Assembly (NCBI GenBank): GCA_024449915.1 | Contig: JAMZAV010000068.1 | Coordinates: 62,001 to 126,000, forward strand | Length of the DNA stretch: 64,000 bases | DNA from: Sweltsa coloradensis | Lineage: Eukaryota; Arthropoda; Insecta; Plecoptera; Chloroperlidae | Direction of reading: 5' to 3' | In this document: in pieces, positions 22,150-34,113 of the stretch | How the letters are laid out: every line of letters begins with the position of its first letter | Position numbering within the stretch: the stretch's first letter is position 1 | Program-made: the position numbers and the translations under genes | Notes under the pieces: model-generated | Databases searched by the model: none | What the model was told of the DNA's origin: nothing | What the model saw: only the letters and a program-made list of their open reading frames with translations

Positions 22150-23325
22150 TACGACTACGACAAGTATAGCCAAGTATGAGAGAGGAACAATATGGGTTTA
22201 GACACTTTAGAGCTGGTCGCTCAACCATTGATCTCATATTTGCGCTCGGAAAAATAATGGACAAAAGTTGGAACAGGGAGAAGAAATGATGGTCTTCTTG
22301 GATGTAGAAAAAGCGTATGAAAGTGTCCCAAGAGCAAAAGTTTTGGAATGCAGGCTTAAAAGCTGCAGAAGTGGAAACGAGCCTAATAACAAGAATCCAA
22401 AGCACATTATGTCACAACAAAGAGCTGTGTTCAAACACCATTTGATAGAACTCCTTGGTTTGAAATAAACAGTGGACTACGACAGGGTAGTGTGATATGT
22501 CCCTTACTGTTCGCCATTGTTATGGATACCATAATGCGTAAAGTTGAACCCACGGAAAGTGAAACGTCTAAAACGATGATATTTGCAGATGATATAGTGA
22601 GATGGGGAGATTCCATTGAAGAAGTGTAGAAGAGTGTAGATAGATGGAATGAGGAAACACCGAAGTTTAATATGAGAATAAGCAGTGAAAAGAGCAAAGC
22701 ACTAATAGTAACCAAGAAAAGTAAACGAAATCAGAAAAAGATACTACTACGGGGAGAAGAGCTGGCCATCGCAGAAGCATTCAAATACCTCAGAAGTACA
22801 CTGACAAAAGACGCACAAAAAATAGATGCTGAAAATTATCAAGGAGAATACTAGCAGACAAATTGTATCGAAGTGTACATAAACTATGATGGAAAGAAGA
22901 AATATCATCCAGGTGTAAGAGGCTATTATACATGTATTTCCTCCCAATAATATCATACGCATCGGTGATATGAACAATAGGAGGAAAAAGGAAGACCGCA
23001 GATTACAGGTAGCAGAGATGAAATTTCTAAGAAGTTCTGAAAACGTAACAAAAAAAAACAAGGTACGGAGCAAAATAATAAGAACATCTAGGAGTGGAAA
23101 GTCTGCGAAATAAAATAGGAAGAGAAAGACTTCGGTGGTATGGGCACGTACGAAGAATGAAACAAGATAGAATCCCAAGAAGAGAATTCGAACGCATATG
23201 TGGGGGAGTAAGGAGAGTTGGACGCCCAGAGATAGATGGAGGGACCAAATAAAATGGAACGTTGAAGAAAGAGGGAAATCATGGGAGAGGATAAACAAAG
23301 GAAGAAGATGGGGGGGATATAAATA
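22150..23325 (+). pseudogene. Broken non-LTR retrotransposon reverse transcriptase
   Basis: Pieces of a LINE reverse transcriptase are spread over several frames in the right order: EEQYGFRHFRAGRSTIDLIFAL, then after a frame change MVFLDVEKAYESVPRAK, then INSGLRQGSVICPLLFAIVMD, then the catalytic FADDIV, then KSKALIVTKKS and FKYLRSTL, and finally near the end RLRWYGHVRRM-KQDRIPR and VGRPRDRWRDQIKW. The catalytic Asp pair and the FLD Asp survive, but frameshifts (about 22275, about 22450) and in-frame stops (about 22627, 22850) show it is dead. The piece starts within the fingers domain, so it is 5' truncated. The C-terminal GRPRDRW block is typical of RTE/CR1-type relics. Confidence 0.85.
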
Positions 23326-23443
23326 AATGTAGATAACTGGTAGAAATGCCTGTCATAGAAGACATGGAAGAAAATGAGGAGGTGCCCCGCGTCACCCCCC
23401 GACCTGACTTATGTTGTAACCGGGTGTTTGATTAATATTATAA

Positions 23444-24872
23444 CTAGGAAGCTTCGCAAACGCCTTTTCAGGCGCGTTGTTGCATGAGAGTAATTGGTGC
23501 ATTGAGCTGCCATTGTTATGCATGTTTTCTGTTGTTCTGTGAAAAAATCATAAAAAGTCGAAGAAAGAACAAAAAAATCGTAGTTAAAATTTAAAAAAAT
23601 CAAAATTACGATTTTCACGAGAAATAATTTTTCGATTGCGCTAAAATTTCACATGAATATATTAATTAATAAAATTAAGATTCTGTGAAAAAATCATTAC
23701 AATCGAATAAAGCATGTAGGTGTATAAGTTGAAGAATTGTTTAAAAAAAGAAAAAAATCGTAAAATTGCGATTTTCACGAGAAATAATTGTTCGATTGCG
23801 CTCAAATTTCACACGAATATCTTAATTCATAAAATTAAGTTTCTGTGAAAAAATGATTACAGTCGAATAAAGTATGTATTAGTCGATGAAATTTAAAAAA
23901 TCGAAAAAAATCGTAAAATTGCGATTTTCATAAGAAATAATTTTCGATTGAGCTCAAAAACGTGGCAGTTCTAAGTTCAGAGATTTCAAAGGTCTCCAGA
24001 AAATTTCATCGCAATTGGAGTATCGGTTTATCCGGAATCGTGTTAACAGTCACACAAAAATACAAAAAGAACATTCCGGATTTTTTTCTCCAGTGTAGTA
24101 GAATGGAATCTTCGCTTCGCTCGCTTTGCTCATACACTACCCTGAAGAAAAAAATCCGGAATTTTTTTTTCATGTATTTTTGTGTGTCTGTTAACACGAT
24201 TTTGGCTAAACCGATACTCTAATTGCAATAAAATTTTATGGAGGCCTTCGAAATCTCTGAACTCAGAACTGCCACGTTTTTGAGCGCAATCAAAAAATTA
24301 TTTCTTATGAAAATCGCAATTTTACGATTTTTTTTCGATTTTAAACAAATGTCTTCCGACTTATAACACCTACATGCTTTATTTGATTTTTAGATTTTTT
24401 CACAGAAAATTAATATATTGGGTGAAATTTGAGCATAATCAAAAAAATATTTCTCGTGAAAATCGCAATTTTACGATCGTTTTCGATTTTTAAAATTTCT
24501 TCGACTTATATCACCTACATGCTTTATCCGATTGTAATGACTTTTTCACAGAACCTTAATTTTATGAATTCACATATTCGCGTGAAATTTGAGCGCAGTC
24601 AAAAAATAATTTCTCAGGATAGTCGCAATTTTACGATTGTTTACGATTTTTTAAATTTTCTTCGGCTTAGGCCTAACACCTACATGCTTTGTCCGATAGT
24701 AATGATTTTTTCATAGAACATTAATTTTATGAATTAATATATTCCTGTGAAATTTGAGCGCAATCGAAAAATAATTACTTAATTAAGAAAATCGCAATTT
24801 TACGTTTTTTCGTTTAAAAAAATTACGCTCATCCAACAACGCGCCTGAAAAAGCGTTTGCGAAGCTTCCTAG
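23444..24872. mobile_element. Family C Helitron-like elements, head-to-head inverted pair (C1a/C1b)
   Basis: Both outer edges carry the family 3' end: hairpin-forming AACGC...GCGTT followed by CGAAGCTTC and CTAG next to T (23444-23447 inverted; 24869-24872). The left half (23444-24132, minus strand) runs to the 5'-end word GCTCGC/GCTCAT. The right half (24133-24872, plus strand) lacks its own terminal TGGATGAGCG. Each half holds tandem units of about 160 bp with TCGAAGAA, GGATAAAGCATGTAGGTG and AAATCGCAATTTTACGA blocks. The whole 1.43 kb folds into one long hairpin. No coding capacity. Confidence 0.8.
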
Positions 24873-24907
24873 TAATAAAATAATGGCAGAATAGTTCCGT
24901 TTTCTAT

Positions 24908-25096
24908 TAAATAAATAAATAAATAAATCCGTATTTAGAGTCTACCCACTCGGTCACATAACTGATTTTCAGTGGTGGAACAGTCAACCGAAGCGACCAA
25001 GCCAACCCTGCAGGCCCCGACGCAATCGACGAGTGAGCGATAACCAACCAAAGATCGATATTTTTAATAGGAAATATAGCAATCAGTGGTATGGGT
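24908..25096 (-). repeat. SINE-like repeat, copy 1
   Basis: Minus-strand copy whose 3' end is an ATTT tandem (24908-24928). A second copy in plus orientation lies at 42682-42865. Shared blocks are CATACCAC, TTTGGTTGGTTATCGCTCACTCG, GTCGGGGCCTGCA, GCTTGGTCGCTTTGGTT and GTGGGTAGACTCTAAATACGG. The two copies are about 85-90 percent alike by eye. The simple-sequence 3' tail indicates retroposition; relation to a tRNA is not clear. Confidence 0.75.
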
Positions 25097-25124
25097 AGTG
25101 CGAACAACCGGGAATCAACGCCAG

Positions 25125-25325
25125 AATCAACAAGGTCGATTCAGAACAACTTTAAATTTATTATGTGCCTCGTTGCTAGGACGGCTCCAAAGTCACCGTT
25201 TACAAATTCCTAAGACAAGAACTGATGGACTTAAGTCGAAATCAGAAGTTAAAAAACTTCTGACTTTAGCGGGAATCAAACCCTGGACTTTCTGCATTGG
25301 AAGCAGGTAGGCTAACCACAACATA
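25125..25325 (-). repeat. tRNA-Gly-like SINE
   Basis: On the minus strand from about 25322 the sequence GTGGTTAGCC, then a TTCCAATGCAG arm and GGGTTTGATTCCCGC resembles the A box, anticodon arm and B box of a tRNA-Gly(TCC). It lacks a proper acceptor stem and continues into unrelated body sequence, as a SINE would. It is not an intact tRNA gene. Confidence 0.55.
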
Positions 25326-26063
25326 TAAACATATAATATAACATATAAATCACAGGTGTAACAAATTCACGAAAAATGTCCTGGAAGAATTGTGAGGCAA
25401 AACCTTTCACATTCTTAATAATGTTCCTGGATTGGGTATACTTGTTTGCGAGGTCCGGTACTGATTACTGGCTCAGTTCTTGTCAGCAGCCGTAAGGAAC
25501 ACAAATCTCTCAATCACCGATAGTAAGCTTACGGCTTACGGCTGCGGGAACGATATTACCTCACCACCCCGAACCTCCTATTTACCTACCGATGTATCAC
25601 TCAATCATCTGCATTCAAGTCAATTTGGACTCGTCCGTTTTGCTCAAGCATTTTTTTGGTGTTAGTAGACATGTACATCATTACGTTGTGTCGTAGTGAC
25701 AGACTTGTTGTGACGTTACATCAAGTTATGTCATTCGTCGAATGTTTGAATTATTCTACTCTATTCAATAAACAACAAACACAAACAAACAAACACGGAA
25801 AAAGTGTACAAATGATACAAAATACAATAAAACGAAGTATACAATGCTAATGGGGTATGTTGACTGCCGAAGGGGTAAATACGTACTATTACTATGTGAC
25901 TTCCATGTTAAGTCAGTATACTCAAATTTACAAAACAAAAACAGAGAATATGGGTTGTTGTAGAATAAAGTACTAACACGAATTGATCACGGCCATGCTG
26001 TCATTTTGATTTTAGTTGATTTAATCGAATTTATATGCATTTCTAGGAAATGTAATACATTTT
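25326..26063. other. Non-coding stretch
   Basis: No gene. 25494-25545 has a short CAGCCGTAAG / CTTACGGCTTACGGCTG inverted pair. 25774-25795 is a CAAA tandem. Confidence 0.4.
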
Positions 26064-26425
26064 GAGCATGGCTCTGCTAATCGTAAAAGGCGATTTAAGA
26101 GAAAAAGTCCAACTCGCAAACATCAGCTAGTAAGAGCGGAGTATATTACTCCCCGAAACTAGAGGCGAGCTCTGGCAGTCATCGTCGGGGACACCTCCCC
26201 CTTCCCTTGACGACTTCCCCGTCGACGATGACCATGACAACACGACAAGACAAAGACGATGACGACCGCGGCGTGAGAACCCCGTCTCCTACCCTTACCC
26301 GTGGCTGGTTCTGACCAGCATGGGCCCCTCCTCCCCACATCCCCTACGCTAGAGTGGTGCATTATGACCTAACGGTTGACGCGTCCTTTATCCAAATAAA
26401 CAAAATAAAATAAAAAATAAAAAAG
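26064..26425 (+). mobile_element. Interspersed retroposon-like repeat, family F copy 2
   Basis: Plus-strand copy that ends in AAATAAAATAAAAAATAAAA (26401-26425), which fixes the 3' end and supports spread by retroposition. The middle GAC/GTC-rich stretch differs from copy 1 by small insertions. No protein predicted. Confidence 0.75.
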
Positions 26426-28210
26426 AATTATTATTTCAGGTAGCTATGAGAAAATTAAATCTGATAAATTTACAATACAGCACAGTGTCAATTCTGCAAG
26501 TAAATATTATAAAAATAATAACATTGATTACATTTGAAGAGAATTGGTATCTCATCACGATTTTGCCCAATTTCATAATTTAACCTGCACATGTAAAACA
26601 CATTATACGTATTAATATTGCGTAGGATACATGCGCATTGTTGGTGACCTTATTGACGTCATACACAGAGGTCATAATGACGTACATCTATAGACAGCAG
26701 CCTGACAGATAATTGTGGTTGGTTAGCTTTTAGTTTGTTGTATTGTACGGCGGGACAGATCGGCAATGTCCAACTCTGACAAATTGTCGTTTATTGTTAT
26801 GTGAATATTTTACATGCACAAATTGTAAATTCTTCTTTATTTGTATCATTTATACAGTGTTCAATGATTTTATTTATAATTAGTTATTGATTGTAAGGAG
26901 AACACATGTTCGCATTGTTCTTAACTGTTGGGGTTTCGTTTGTAAACTTTAGAACGTCACCCTAATCGAATTGTAAAACACGTTTATCTATCAACGCTGT
27001 CCATTTGGATTTGTTGTGAATGTGGTTGATTTGAAACCTGCAGCACTTGCCTTGTAATCAGCTATGGGTGGTGCACGACCGAACTAATTGAAGCCAATAT
27101 TCTAACGGTTATTTTTCCAATTTGCATGAAATTGCATACAATCTACTATTCTAAGTATCGATTCACTCGAAGCATTACGTTCTAATGATGCTTTTTTAAT
27201 GTATTCGTGTTCACGTTCGTACTTCCAGATAAAGTTTTGTCATTTGTTGCAAGTTTAATGAAATATGTCATAAAGAATCGCCCAGTAAAGTGTAAATTAA
27301 GAGGGTAAGGTTGATGGAAACAGTGTAGGTATCACTAAGTTCAAATGACGTTCAAAAAGCTTTTTCCATGCTTGAAGCGTCATCAGATCAGGCGTAGAAA
27401 ACGTACGCAAATTACTTCTAGACAGGCAACTTATTTTGGAGGATTTAGCTATGGTATATGGTAGGTACGAATTGTTTTTCTTCACTTTCGGAAGGAAAAC
27501 TCTTCAAACTAGTCAATTTTTAATGTATTTTTAGAAACTTGGGTCTAATCTTTGTGATATAATTTAAATCATCCCCAAAAAGAGAAATTGCTAAGAGTTT
27601 TAAAAATGCTTAAAATCTCCATCATGATTTTAACTTTCAAGTACAACAACTTGTGTCAAGAGGTGTTTTTACCAATTAGCTCACGTAATACAACAGCGCT
27701 CGATGTAGTTTTCGCCATTGCTTACAATAGTTAAGTACAGCAACAAACACGATGATTGAATTAGTGAAACGGACATCAAACAACGGCTCAAATTACCTGA
27801 GAGTAACTTGAACTGCTCATCGTAGGGTAATTAATTAGGCAGGTATTTTGAGACTTGGCCATGTGGGAAGGCAGACTAGACTATACCCAGTATATACACT
27901 GCCGGAACGTATGTTACGGTTTAAAATCCCCAGCTGGAAACTCTTACTTTTGACTTATATCAAATATTGTCAATAAACATTGTTTCATCCTTTTAATAAC
28001 ATTAGAAACGTAAACTATTAATCAACAATTCTTACATTATCAATCACATATTTTTAAAAAAGTCCGTACCTATTAAAATTAAATTTATTTAAAATTTCTA
28101 AATTGTTTCTCGAAATAATATATATATATATATTATATTAACGAAAACGAAACTCAACATCCATGCAATCGCAAAAACATTAGTAAAAAAATGAAAAAAA
28201 TAAGAATAAT
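26426..28210. other. Non-coding stretch
   Basis: AT-rich. No gene or known repeat found. 28121-28136 is a short TA run. Confidence 0.45.
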
Positions 28211-28880
28211 TGGATGAGCGAAGCGAAAACTTCAATTTCACTGACCCCTCAAAAAATTTAACTCCAATGTTTTTTTTGTTTGGTTTTTGTTTGTTTGTTT
28301 GTTTGTTTGTTTGTTTGTTTGTTTGTTTGTTTGTTGTTTGTTTGTTTGTTTGTTTGTTTGTTTGTTTGTTTGTTTGTTTGTTTGTTTGTTTGTATTTTTG
28401 TCTGTTTGTTCGCTCTCTACCGGGCAAACGGCATATGCGATCTTGATGAAAATTGGAGGGGACCTTCGAAATCTCTGAATTTAGACCTGCCACGTTTTTG
28501 GGTACAATCGAAAAAATATTTCTCACGAATATCGTACTTTAAAGATTTTTTTCGATTTTTAGTGCGATATTTTCGTGACATTTGGGCCGATTCTGACCAA
28601 ACAAGTGGGGCTACAACGTTCATATTTTACATGGACATTAAAATTATGGTTATGTATTGCCTTTTGAAAGAAAAAGTTGGAAAAGTTAGCCAGAATCCAT
28701 AGAATAAAGATTTTAATATGAGGTTTTTGAGGTTTATAATAACAATTTACAAGTAACAATAGAAACTAGACAACAATCACCTACAATGCGTTCAAAAAGC
28801 ACTTGCAATTGTAAAGAGATCCCACGCAAACTAGCTTCTCCATCAACGCGACTAGAAAAAGCGTTTGCGAAGCTTCCTAG
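28211..28880 (+). mobile_element. Family B Helitron-like element, copy B3 (full length, one unit)
   Basis: TGGATGAGCGAAGCG at the 5' edge, hairpin AACGC/GCGTT followed by TGCGAAGCTTC and CTAG (28877-28880) next to T at the 3' edge. The variable tract near the 5' end is a long GTTT microsatellite here (about 28278-28412), whereas in other copies it is poly(T) or CAAA. The long Lys/Gln/Thr/Asn or Phe/Val/Cys/Leu frames across it are simple-repeat artefacts. Confidence 0.85.
28278..28412. repeat. (GTTT)n microsatellite inside B3
   Basis: About 30 GTTT units with one interruption, at the same position as the T-rich or A-rich tract of other family B copies. Confidence 0.95.
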
Positions 28881-29008
28881 TATAATAGAATGAAATTTTA
28901 AAGGTATGTGTGGTTTGTTGGTCCTGTAGCCTCTTTATTTCTGACCCTAGGGGCCTAGAGGATCCCGGGTTGAAAATCGGACTTTGCCACATGTTGTTTT
29001 TATCATAA

Positions 29009-29307
29009 CTAGGAAGCTTTGCAATCGCTTTTACAGTCGCGTTGTTGGTTGAGCGTAATTGGTGCATTGAGCTGACATGACGTGTTCGAATGCGAAATGC
29101 GAAATGACCTACCCGGTTGACGCGCCCCTGATTCTCATGTCGTCGTAAAAAATAAAACAATATTACCAAAGAAAAACGTGTCTCGCAGGCCATAGCAATG
29201 GGAAAACGAAATCAATTTAAATACCATCTGCATTACACAATGGCAACTCAATGCACCAATTACGTTCATCCAACAACGCGCCTGAAAAACGCATTTGCGA
29301 AGCTACC
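29009..29307. mobile_element. Small foldback made of two family C 3' ends (C2a)
   Basis: CTAGGAAGCTTTGC...CGCGTTGTTGG at 29009-29050 and its inverse at about 29255-29307 enclose about 200 bp that is not part of the usual family C body. Both hairpin ends face outward. The right edge has lost the exact CTAG. It looks like a minimal derivative keeping only the 3' ends. Confidence 0.6.
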
Positions 29308-29439
29308 AAAGAACAATATTGGAGACAACAATGAAAACTTCGGGCCATAGGACGCACGAGTTTCTTTGGATGTTCTTTTGGTTAGGTCACAGCCTGCTTG
29401 ATGTAATTTTAATAAAAAAAAACACACTTTGAAAGATAC

Positions 29440-29951
29440 ACGTAAAAATTATTCTTCAATTAACCTCAAAATTCACACGAATCTATTTATTCATAAAATT
29501 AAGGTTCTGTGAAAAAATCATTACAATCGGATAAAGCACATAGGTGTTAGTCGAAGAAATTTAAGAAAAAATGAAAAAAGCGTAAGATTGCAATTTTCAT
29601 GAGAAATAATTTTTCGATTGCGCTCGAATTTCACACAAATATATAAATTCATAAAATGAAGGTTATACGCAAAAATCATTATAATCGGATAAAGCATGTA
29701 GGTGTTATAAGTCGAAGATAGTTTAAAAAAATCGAAAAAAATTGTAAAATTGCGATTTTCATAAGAAATAACTTTTCGATTGCGCTCAAAAACGTGGCAG
29801 TTCTAAGTTTAAAGATTTAGAAGGCCTCCAGAAAATTTCATCGCAATTGGAGTATCGGTTTAGCCGGAATCGTGTTAACAAACAGACAAAAAAAACATTC
29901 CGGATTTTTTTCTCCAGTGTAGTGAAATGGAATCTTCGCTTCGCTCATCCA
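29440..29951 (-). mobile_element. Family C fragment with intact 5' end (C2b)
   Basis: Minus-strand body with about three 160-bp units, followed by TCATCGCAATTGGAGTATCGG, CTCCAGTGTAGTG and the 5'-end word CTTCGCTTCGCTCATCCA at 29951. It may once have continued into the 3' end at 29009. Confidence 0.75.
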
Positions 29952-30207
29952 ATTTGTATGACATTGTTGTTTATTTAAACGATACATTTGATGCCATCGT
30001 AGGCGATTTCGTACAATAATGGATCTTCTGACAAACACATTTCTTCTTTTAATAAATTGAATATTAATAAGTTAAAAAAAAAAACAACTCAAATCTCTCC
30101 ATTTAAAATGTTTGAAGTTCACATCATGTCATGAAGTCATCAACATATCGACTCGATAATCTTTGTTCAATGTGTGCAAAACTTGCGGGGAATCTAAGGG
30201 TATAAAA

Positions 30208-30889
30208 TTAGGAAAACGCTTAAGTCCCGCCGCGTTGTTGGATGAGCGTAATTGGTGCATTGAGCTGCATTGAGTTAAGCGGATTTTCTGTTTTCTGTGA
30301 AAAAATCATTACTTATTCGAAGATTTTTTTTAAATTAAATTAAATTAAATTAAAAATTAACTTAATTTTTTTAATAAATCGTAATTTTTACGTAATTTAA
30401 AAAAAGAAAAAAATCGTAAAATTGCAATTTTCATAAGAAATAATTATTCAATTGCGCTCAAATTTTACACGAGTATATTAATTCATGAAATTAAGGTTCT
30501 ATAAAAAAATCATTACAATAGGATAAAGCATGTAGGTGTTATATGTCAAAGAATTGTTTTAAAAAAGAAAAAACCCGTAAAATTTCGATTTTCATGAGAA
30601 ATAATGTTTCGATTAAGCTCAAATTTCACACGAATATCTTAATTCATAAAATTCAGGTTCTGTTAAAAAATCATTACAATCGGATAAAGCATGTAAGTGT
30701 TATAAGTCGAAGAATTTTTTTAAAAATCGAAAAAAATCGTAAAATTGCGTTTTTTATAAGAAAAATTTTCCCGATTGCGCTCAAAAACGTGGCAGTTCTA
30801 AGTTCAGAGATTTCGAAGGCCTCCATAAAATTTCATCGCAATCGGAGTATCGGTTTAGCCGGAATCGTGTTAACAAACACACAAAAATA

Positions 30890-30933
<44 letters not shown>

Positions 30934-31006
30934 ATTCCGGATTTTTTTCTCCAGTGTAGTGAAATGGAATCTTCGCTTCGCTCGCTACGCTCGCTACGCT
31001 CATCCA
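30208..31006 (-). mobile_element. Family C Helitron-like element, copy C3 (full length)
   Basis: Minus strand. The 3' terminus reads CTAA next to T (30208-30211), still within the CTRR rule, with the hairpin AACGC/GCGTT just inside. The 5' edge is CATCCA at 31001-31006 preceded by repeated CGCTACGCT words. A run of 42 A residues (30891-30932) sits where family B has its variable tract. Its outer 60 bp match family B rather than C1, showing exchange of 3' ends between families. Confidence 0.8.
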
Positions 31007-31642
31007 ATTAATTGCAAACGGTTCTTTTAAAAAAATGTAAGGTAAAATTGCAAATAATTGTTTTAATGAAGTTGCTATGCGCTGGTGAAAAATATCCACT
31101 TACGTGGCACAACGTACATGGTGAAGAGTGGAAGCTTTCGGTTCTAATTTGGCTCCATTGTCAAGGTTTCGGTATTTAGAGGCAATTTGCTAGATCGTTG
31201 TACTATGTTGCTTTGTGAAAGTTTTCCACCGGGAATATGAGTACCTTAAATTCAATCATATACCTCTGTGCTTTGGTCAGCCTGTTATTCTACAAGTATG
31301 TAACAACTTCAAAGGTTTGCAACTCATGATTATATAAATTACTGTGCCGATTTTCTTCCTTTAACTGGTTGGATTAATGGCTAGAATTAGCATTAACTTT
31401 ATTTTCGAACTGGAACTTAAATCTGGTAACTGGCAAAGACCTCCAAAGGAAATTATATGGCTGTATTGGATTTATTTCCATTTGATGTGGCTGGGCGAGA
31501 AACAAGGAAGCAAACAATTATTATACAGCGTAGGACAGCTTCCAATGATAGTGTTTTGGCTTCGACCACTATGGTACATATTTTCAGGTTCATTGTATCT
31601 TTATTTAATCCTACGCCCATCAGCCAAAGTACAAGGGGTGAT
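31007..31642. other. Spacer between convergent C3 and C4
   Basis: 636 bp not related to the element bodies. Frames at 31377-31649 and 31457-31954 overlap in different phases; neither has recognisable features. It could be captured host DNA or just the original gap between two insertions. Confidence 0.4.
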
Positions 31643-32417
31643 TGGATGAGCGTAGCGAGCGAAGCGAAGATTCCATTTCACTACACTGGAGAAAAAAATC
31701 CGAAATGTTTTTTTTCTTCTTTCTTTCTTTTATTCTGTATTTTTTTGTGTTTGTCAGCACGATTCCGGCTAAACCAATACTCCAATAACGATGAAATTTT
31801 CTGGAGGCCTTCGAAATCTCTTAAAATTAGAACTGTCACGTTTTTGAGCGCAATCGGAAAATTATTTTTCATGAAAATCGCAATTTTACGATTTTTTTCG
31901 ATTTTTAAAACATTTCTTCGACTCATAACACCTACATGCTTTATCCGATTTTAATGATTTTTTCACAGAACCTTAATTTTATGAATTAAGGTATTCGTGT
32001 GAAATTTGAGCGCAATCGAAAAATTATTTGTCAAGAATATCGAAATTTTACGGTTTTTTATTTTTTTAAAACAGTTCTTTGACTTATACCACCTACATGC
32101 TTTATCCTATTGTAATAATTTTTTCACCGAATTTTAATTTTATGAATTAATATATTTGTGTTGAATTTGAGTGCAATCGAATATTTATTTCTTATGAAAA
32201 TTGCAATTTTATGATCTTTTTCTTTTTTTAAATTACGATTAATTAAAATTTACAAAATTTAAGTTAATTTTTTATTTAAATCTAATTTAAATTTAAAAAA
32301 AATTCGTCTTAGTAATAATTTTTTCACAGAACAACAGAAAATCCGCATAACAAATGGCAGCTCAATGCACCAATTACGCTCATATAACAACGCGGCGGGA
32401 CTTAAGCGTTTTCCTAG
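31643..32417 (+). mobile_element. Family C Helitron-like element, copy C4 (full length)
   Basis: Plus strand, TGGATGAGCGTAGCGAGCG at the 5' edge and CTAG next to T at 32414-32417, hairpin AACGC/GCGTT inside. It is the inverted partner of C3, with the same 3' end type and three units. Together they form inverted arms of about 800 bp around the 636-bp spacer. Confidence 0.85.
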
Positions 32418-34113
32418 TGTTAAAAAATAAAATGGTGAATAAAATTATTTAACAATCAGCGTTTAATGTACGGGAGTAAACTAAACGTTATTTTACAACG
32501 CTTAGTTTAGCATTCAGGGGTCTATTTCCCTAATGAAACGACAACTGTGTAACAAACTAACTCATGCGACAACTTGTCAATCTACAGTGAAAACTTACAA
32601 AATAGAACCTCAGGGCTAACTACCCTTGCTTCAGTGACACGCACACGTGTTAGACCACCGCGCTGCGTAGGAATTATTCTACTTGCTAAGTTGTCGCTTT
32701 ACTTGGTAAATATACCATTAAGTTTTCCTTGTTGGTGGAGGTGCCGGGTTTTAGATACCCACCTTTTGAGTAGGAAAAGGTTCTGTCCCCCATTACCCCT
32801 GACCAGAGGATCACTAGCTCACTAAATACCTTCTGTATAATCTCTGTTGTATTACGTCAACAAAAAACATACATATATAAACGGGTGCAAACTTATAAGG
32901 GCAGCTTTCGCGCCTTAAAAAACGCACGGGAATCAAAGGTCAAGTTTGTTTTTATTGGGTGACATGACGCACGCACATACGGAAATGTGATAGGCCTACA
33001 TTTTAATGAAGATTAATTATAAACGTTCTTGAATCCCTTCGAATAACATACCATGTACATACCAATCAAGACATTTGAAATCCTACAATTGAATAGCTTG
33101 TTTTCTACAAATAACTCATTACAATCGCCATCATAACGACTTGAAATTGAATTGATGAAACGTAATCGATAAAAAAGATTTTCTTAGTATTTACTGGAAA
33201 GTTTGATTTGGTTTTGGGTATACACTGTTGATAAATCTTTCTCTTCTAGAATGTAAAATGAATGTTAGAAATAAAAGCAATAAAATAATACAACAAAACT
33301 CACCATTCTTATAGCAATTTAGTTTAAGTCGAAATATTGAACGTGAGTAACTATACACATCAGTGATTTTCAGAAGATTCCATTTGATAATCTATTCTTC
33401 CTACTCCACCTTCAGGCCAGTTCCTTCCTACCATTCTCCCTAATGACCTGTTGAGCAGCCTACTCTCCTGGTCCCTCTTGTCTTTGCCACAACTCCACTG
33501 GCTTATTGTTGCGTAGTCATAGAGATCCGTTGCCCCTTGAGCATCATAAGCTATACAAGTACGTTTGTCGAGTACCTCTTCTCTTTGTGTGCTGCTCTTA
33601 TTCCCAAATCTGTGAGAATTTGCAGTAAGTATACTAGCCCATGACCATGGACTGGGCTCTCTAGTTACTACGACTGTGTATATCTGAAACATTGTTGCCT
33701 ACAGGTGGAATTCTAAATAAATAGTCGAAAACATGCGCATCAAAAGCTTGCCATATCTAACCACATTTTATTTTTCATTCGACATGCCTAGAGCGAAAAC
33801 ACGACATGCACATAGGCCTATTTTCATTTAATATAGGAGTTGTTTCAAAACCACTCCCAGGCTTCTCAAAGAAAATGTCTTCGATATCTGATGACCCATT
33901 TGGTCAGGCAACAGCTGACAGAAAAACACACACGAAAAGCACACAAAGGAAAAGCAAGTCTGCTTTTGGATGTAATAAAACATATTATTTATACACAACG
34001 AATTGTATGACGCCGTTGGCTTGGATTGAAATATAAAACGATTAGACAACAAAGCGAAAATATTTCAAGAGAGCACTAATCATAGGACTCGGGGTTTAAG
34101 GACTCGACTAGTT
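32418..34113. other. Mostly non-coding stretch with one retroposon-like block
   Basis: No identified gene. A minus-strand A-box-like word (GCGGTGGTCTAACACGTG) lies at about 32647-32664, near the repeat at 32729-32872. A 110-codon minus-strand frame (33360-33692) has no recognisable domain; it could be a decayed exon but nothing supports it. Confidence 0.4.
32729..32872. repeat. Retroposon-like block with tRNA-Ala 3'-end complement, copy 1
   Basis: Starts with TTGGTGGAGGTGCCGGGTT, the complement of a tRNA-Ala 3' end including CCA, and shares scattered blocks with 35711-35840, ending in GTCAACAAAAAAC. Repeats of the leading motif alone occur at 36869, 44253 and 46369. Confidence 0.55.

Noticed and set aside
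23409..24222. Small frames in the C1 foldback as genes
   Set aside because: They lie in tandem non-coding units and are not shared with other family C copies.
25250..25322. Functional tRNA-Gly gene on the minus strand
   Set aside because: A-box-like, anticodon-arm and B-box-like parts are present, but there is no matching acceptor stem or proper D arm, and the sequence runs on into a SINE-like body.
28098..28702. Open frames of 142 and 140 codons rich in Lys/Gln/Thr/Asn or Phe/Val/Cys/Leu
   Set aside because: They are translations of the GTTT microsatellite and flanks inside element B3 and are not kept in other copies.
33360..33692. 110-codon minus-strand frame as a gene
   Set aside because: No domain or homologous pattern recognised, and no promoter or splice evidence.
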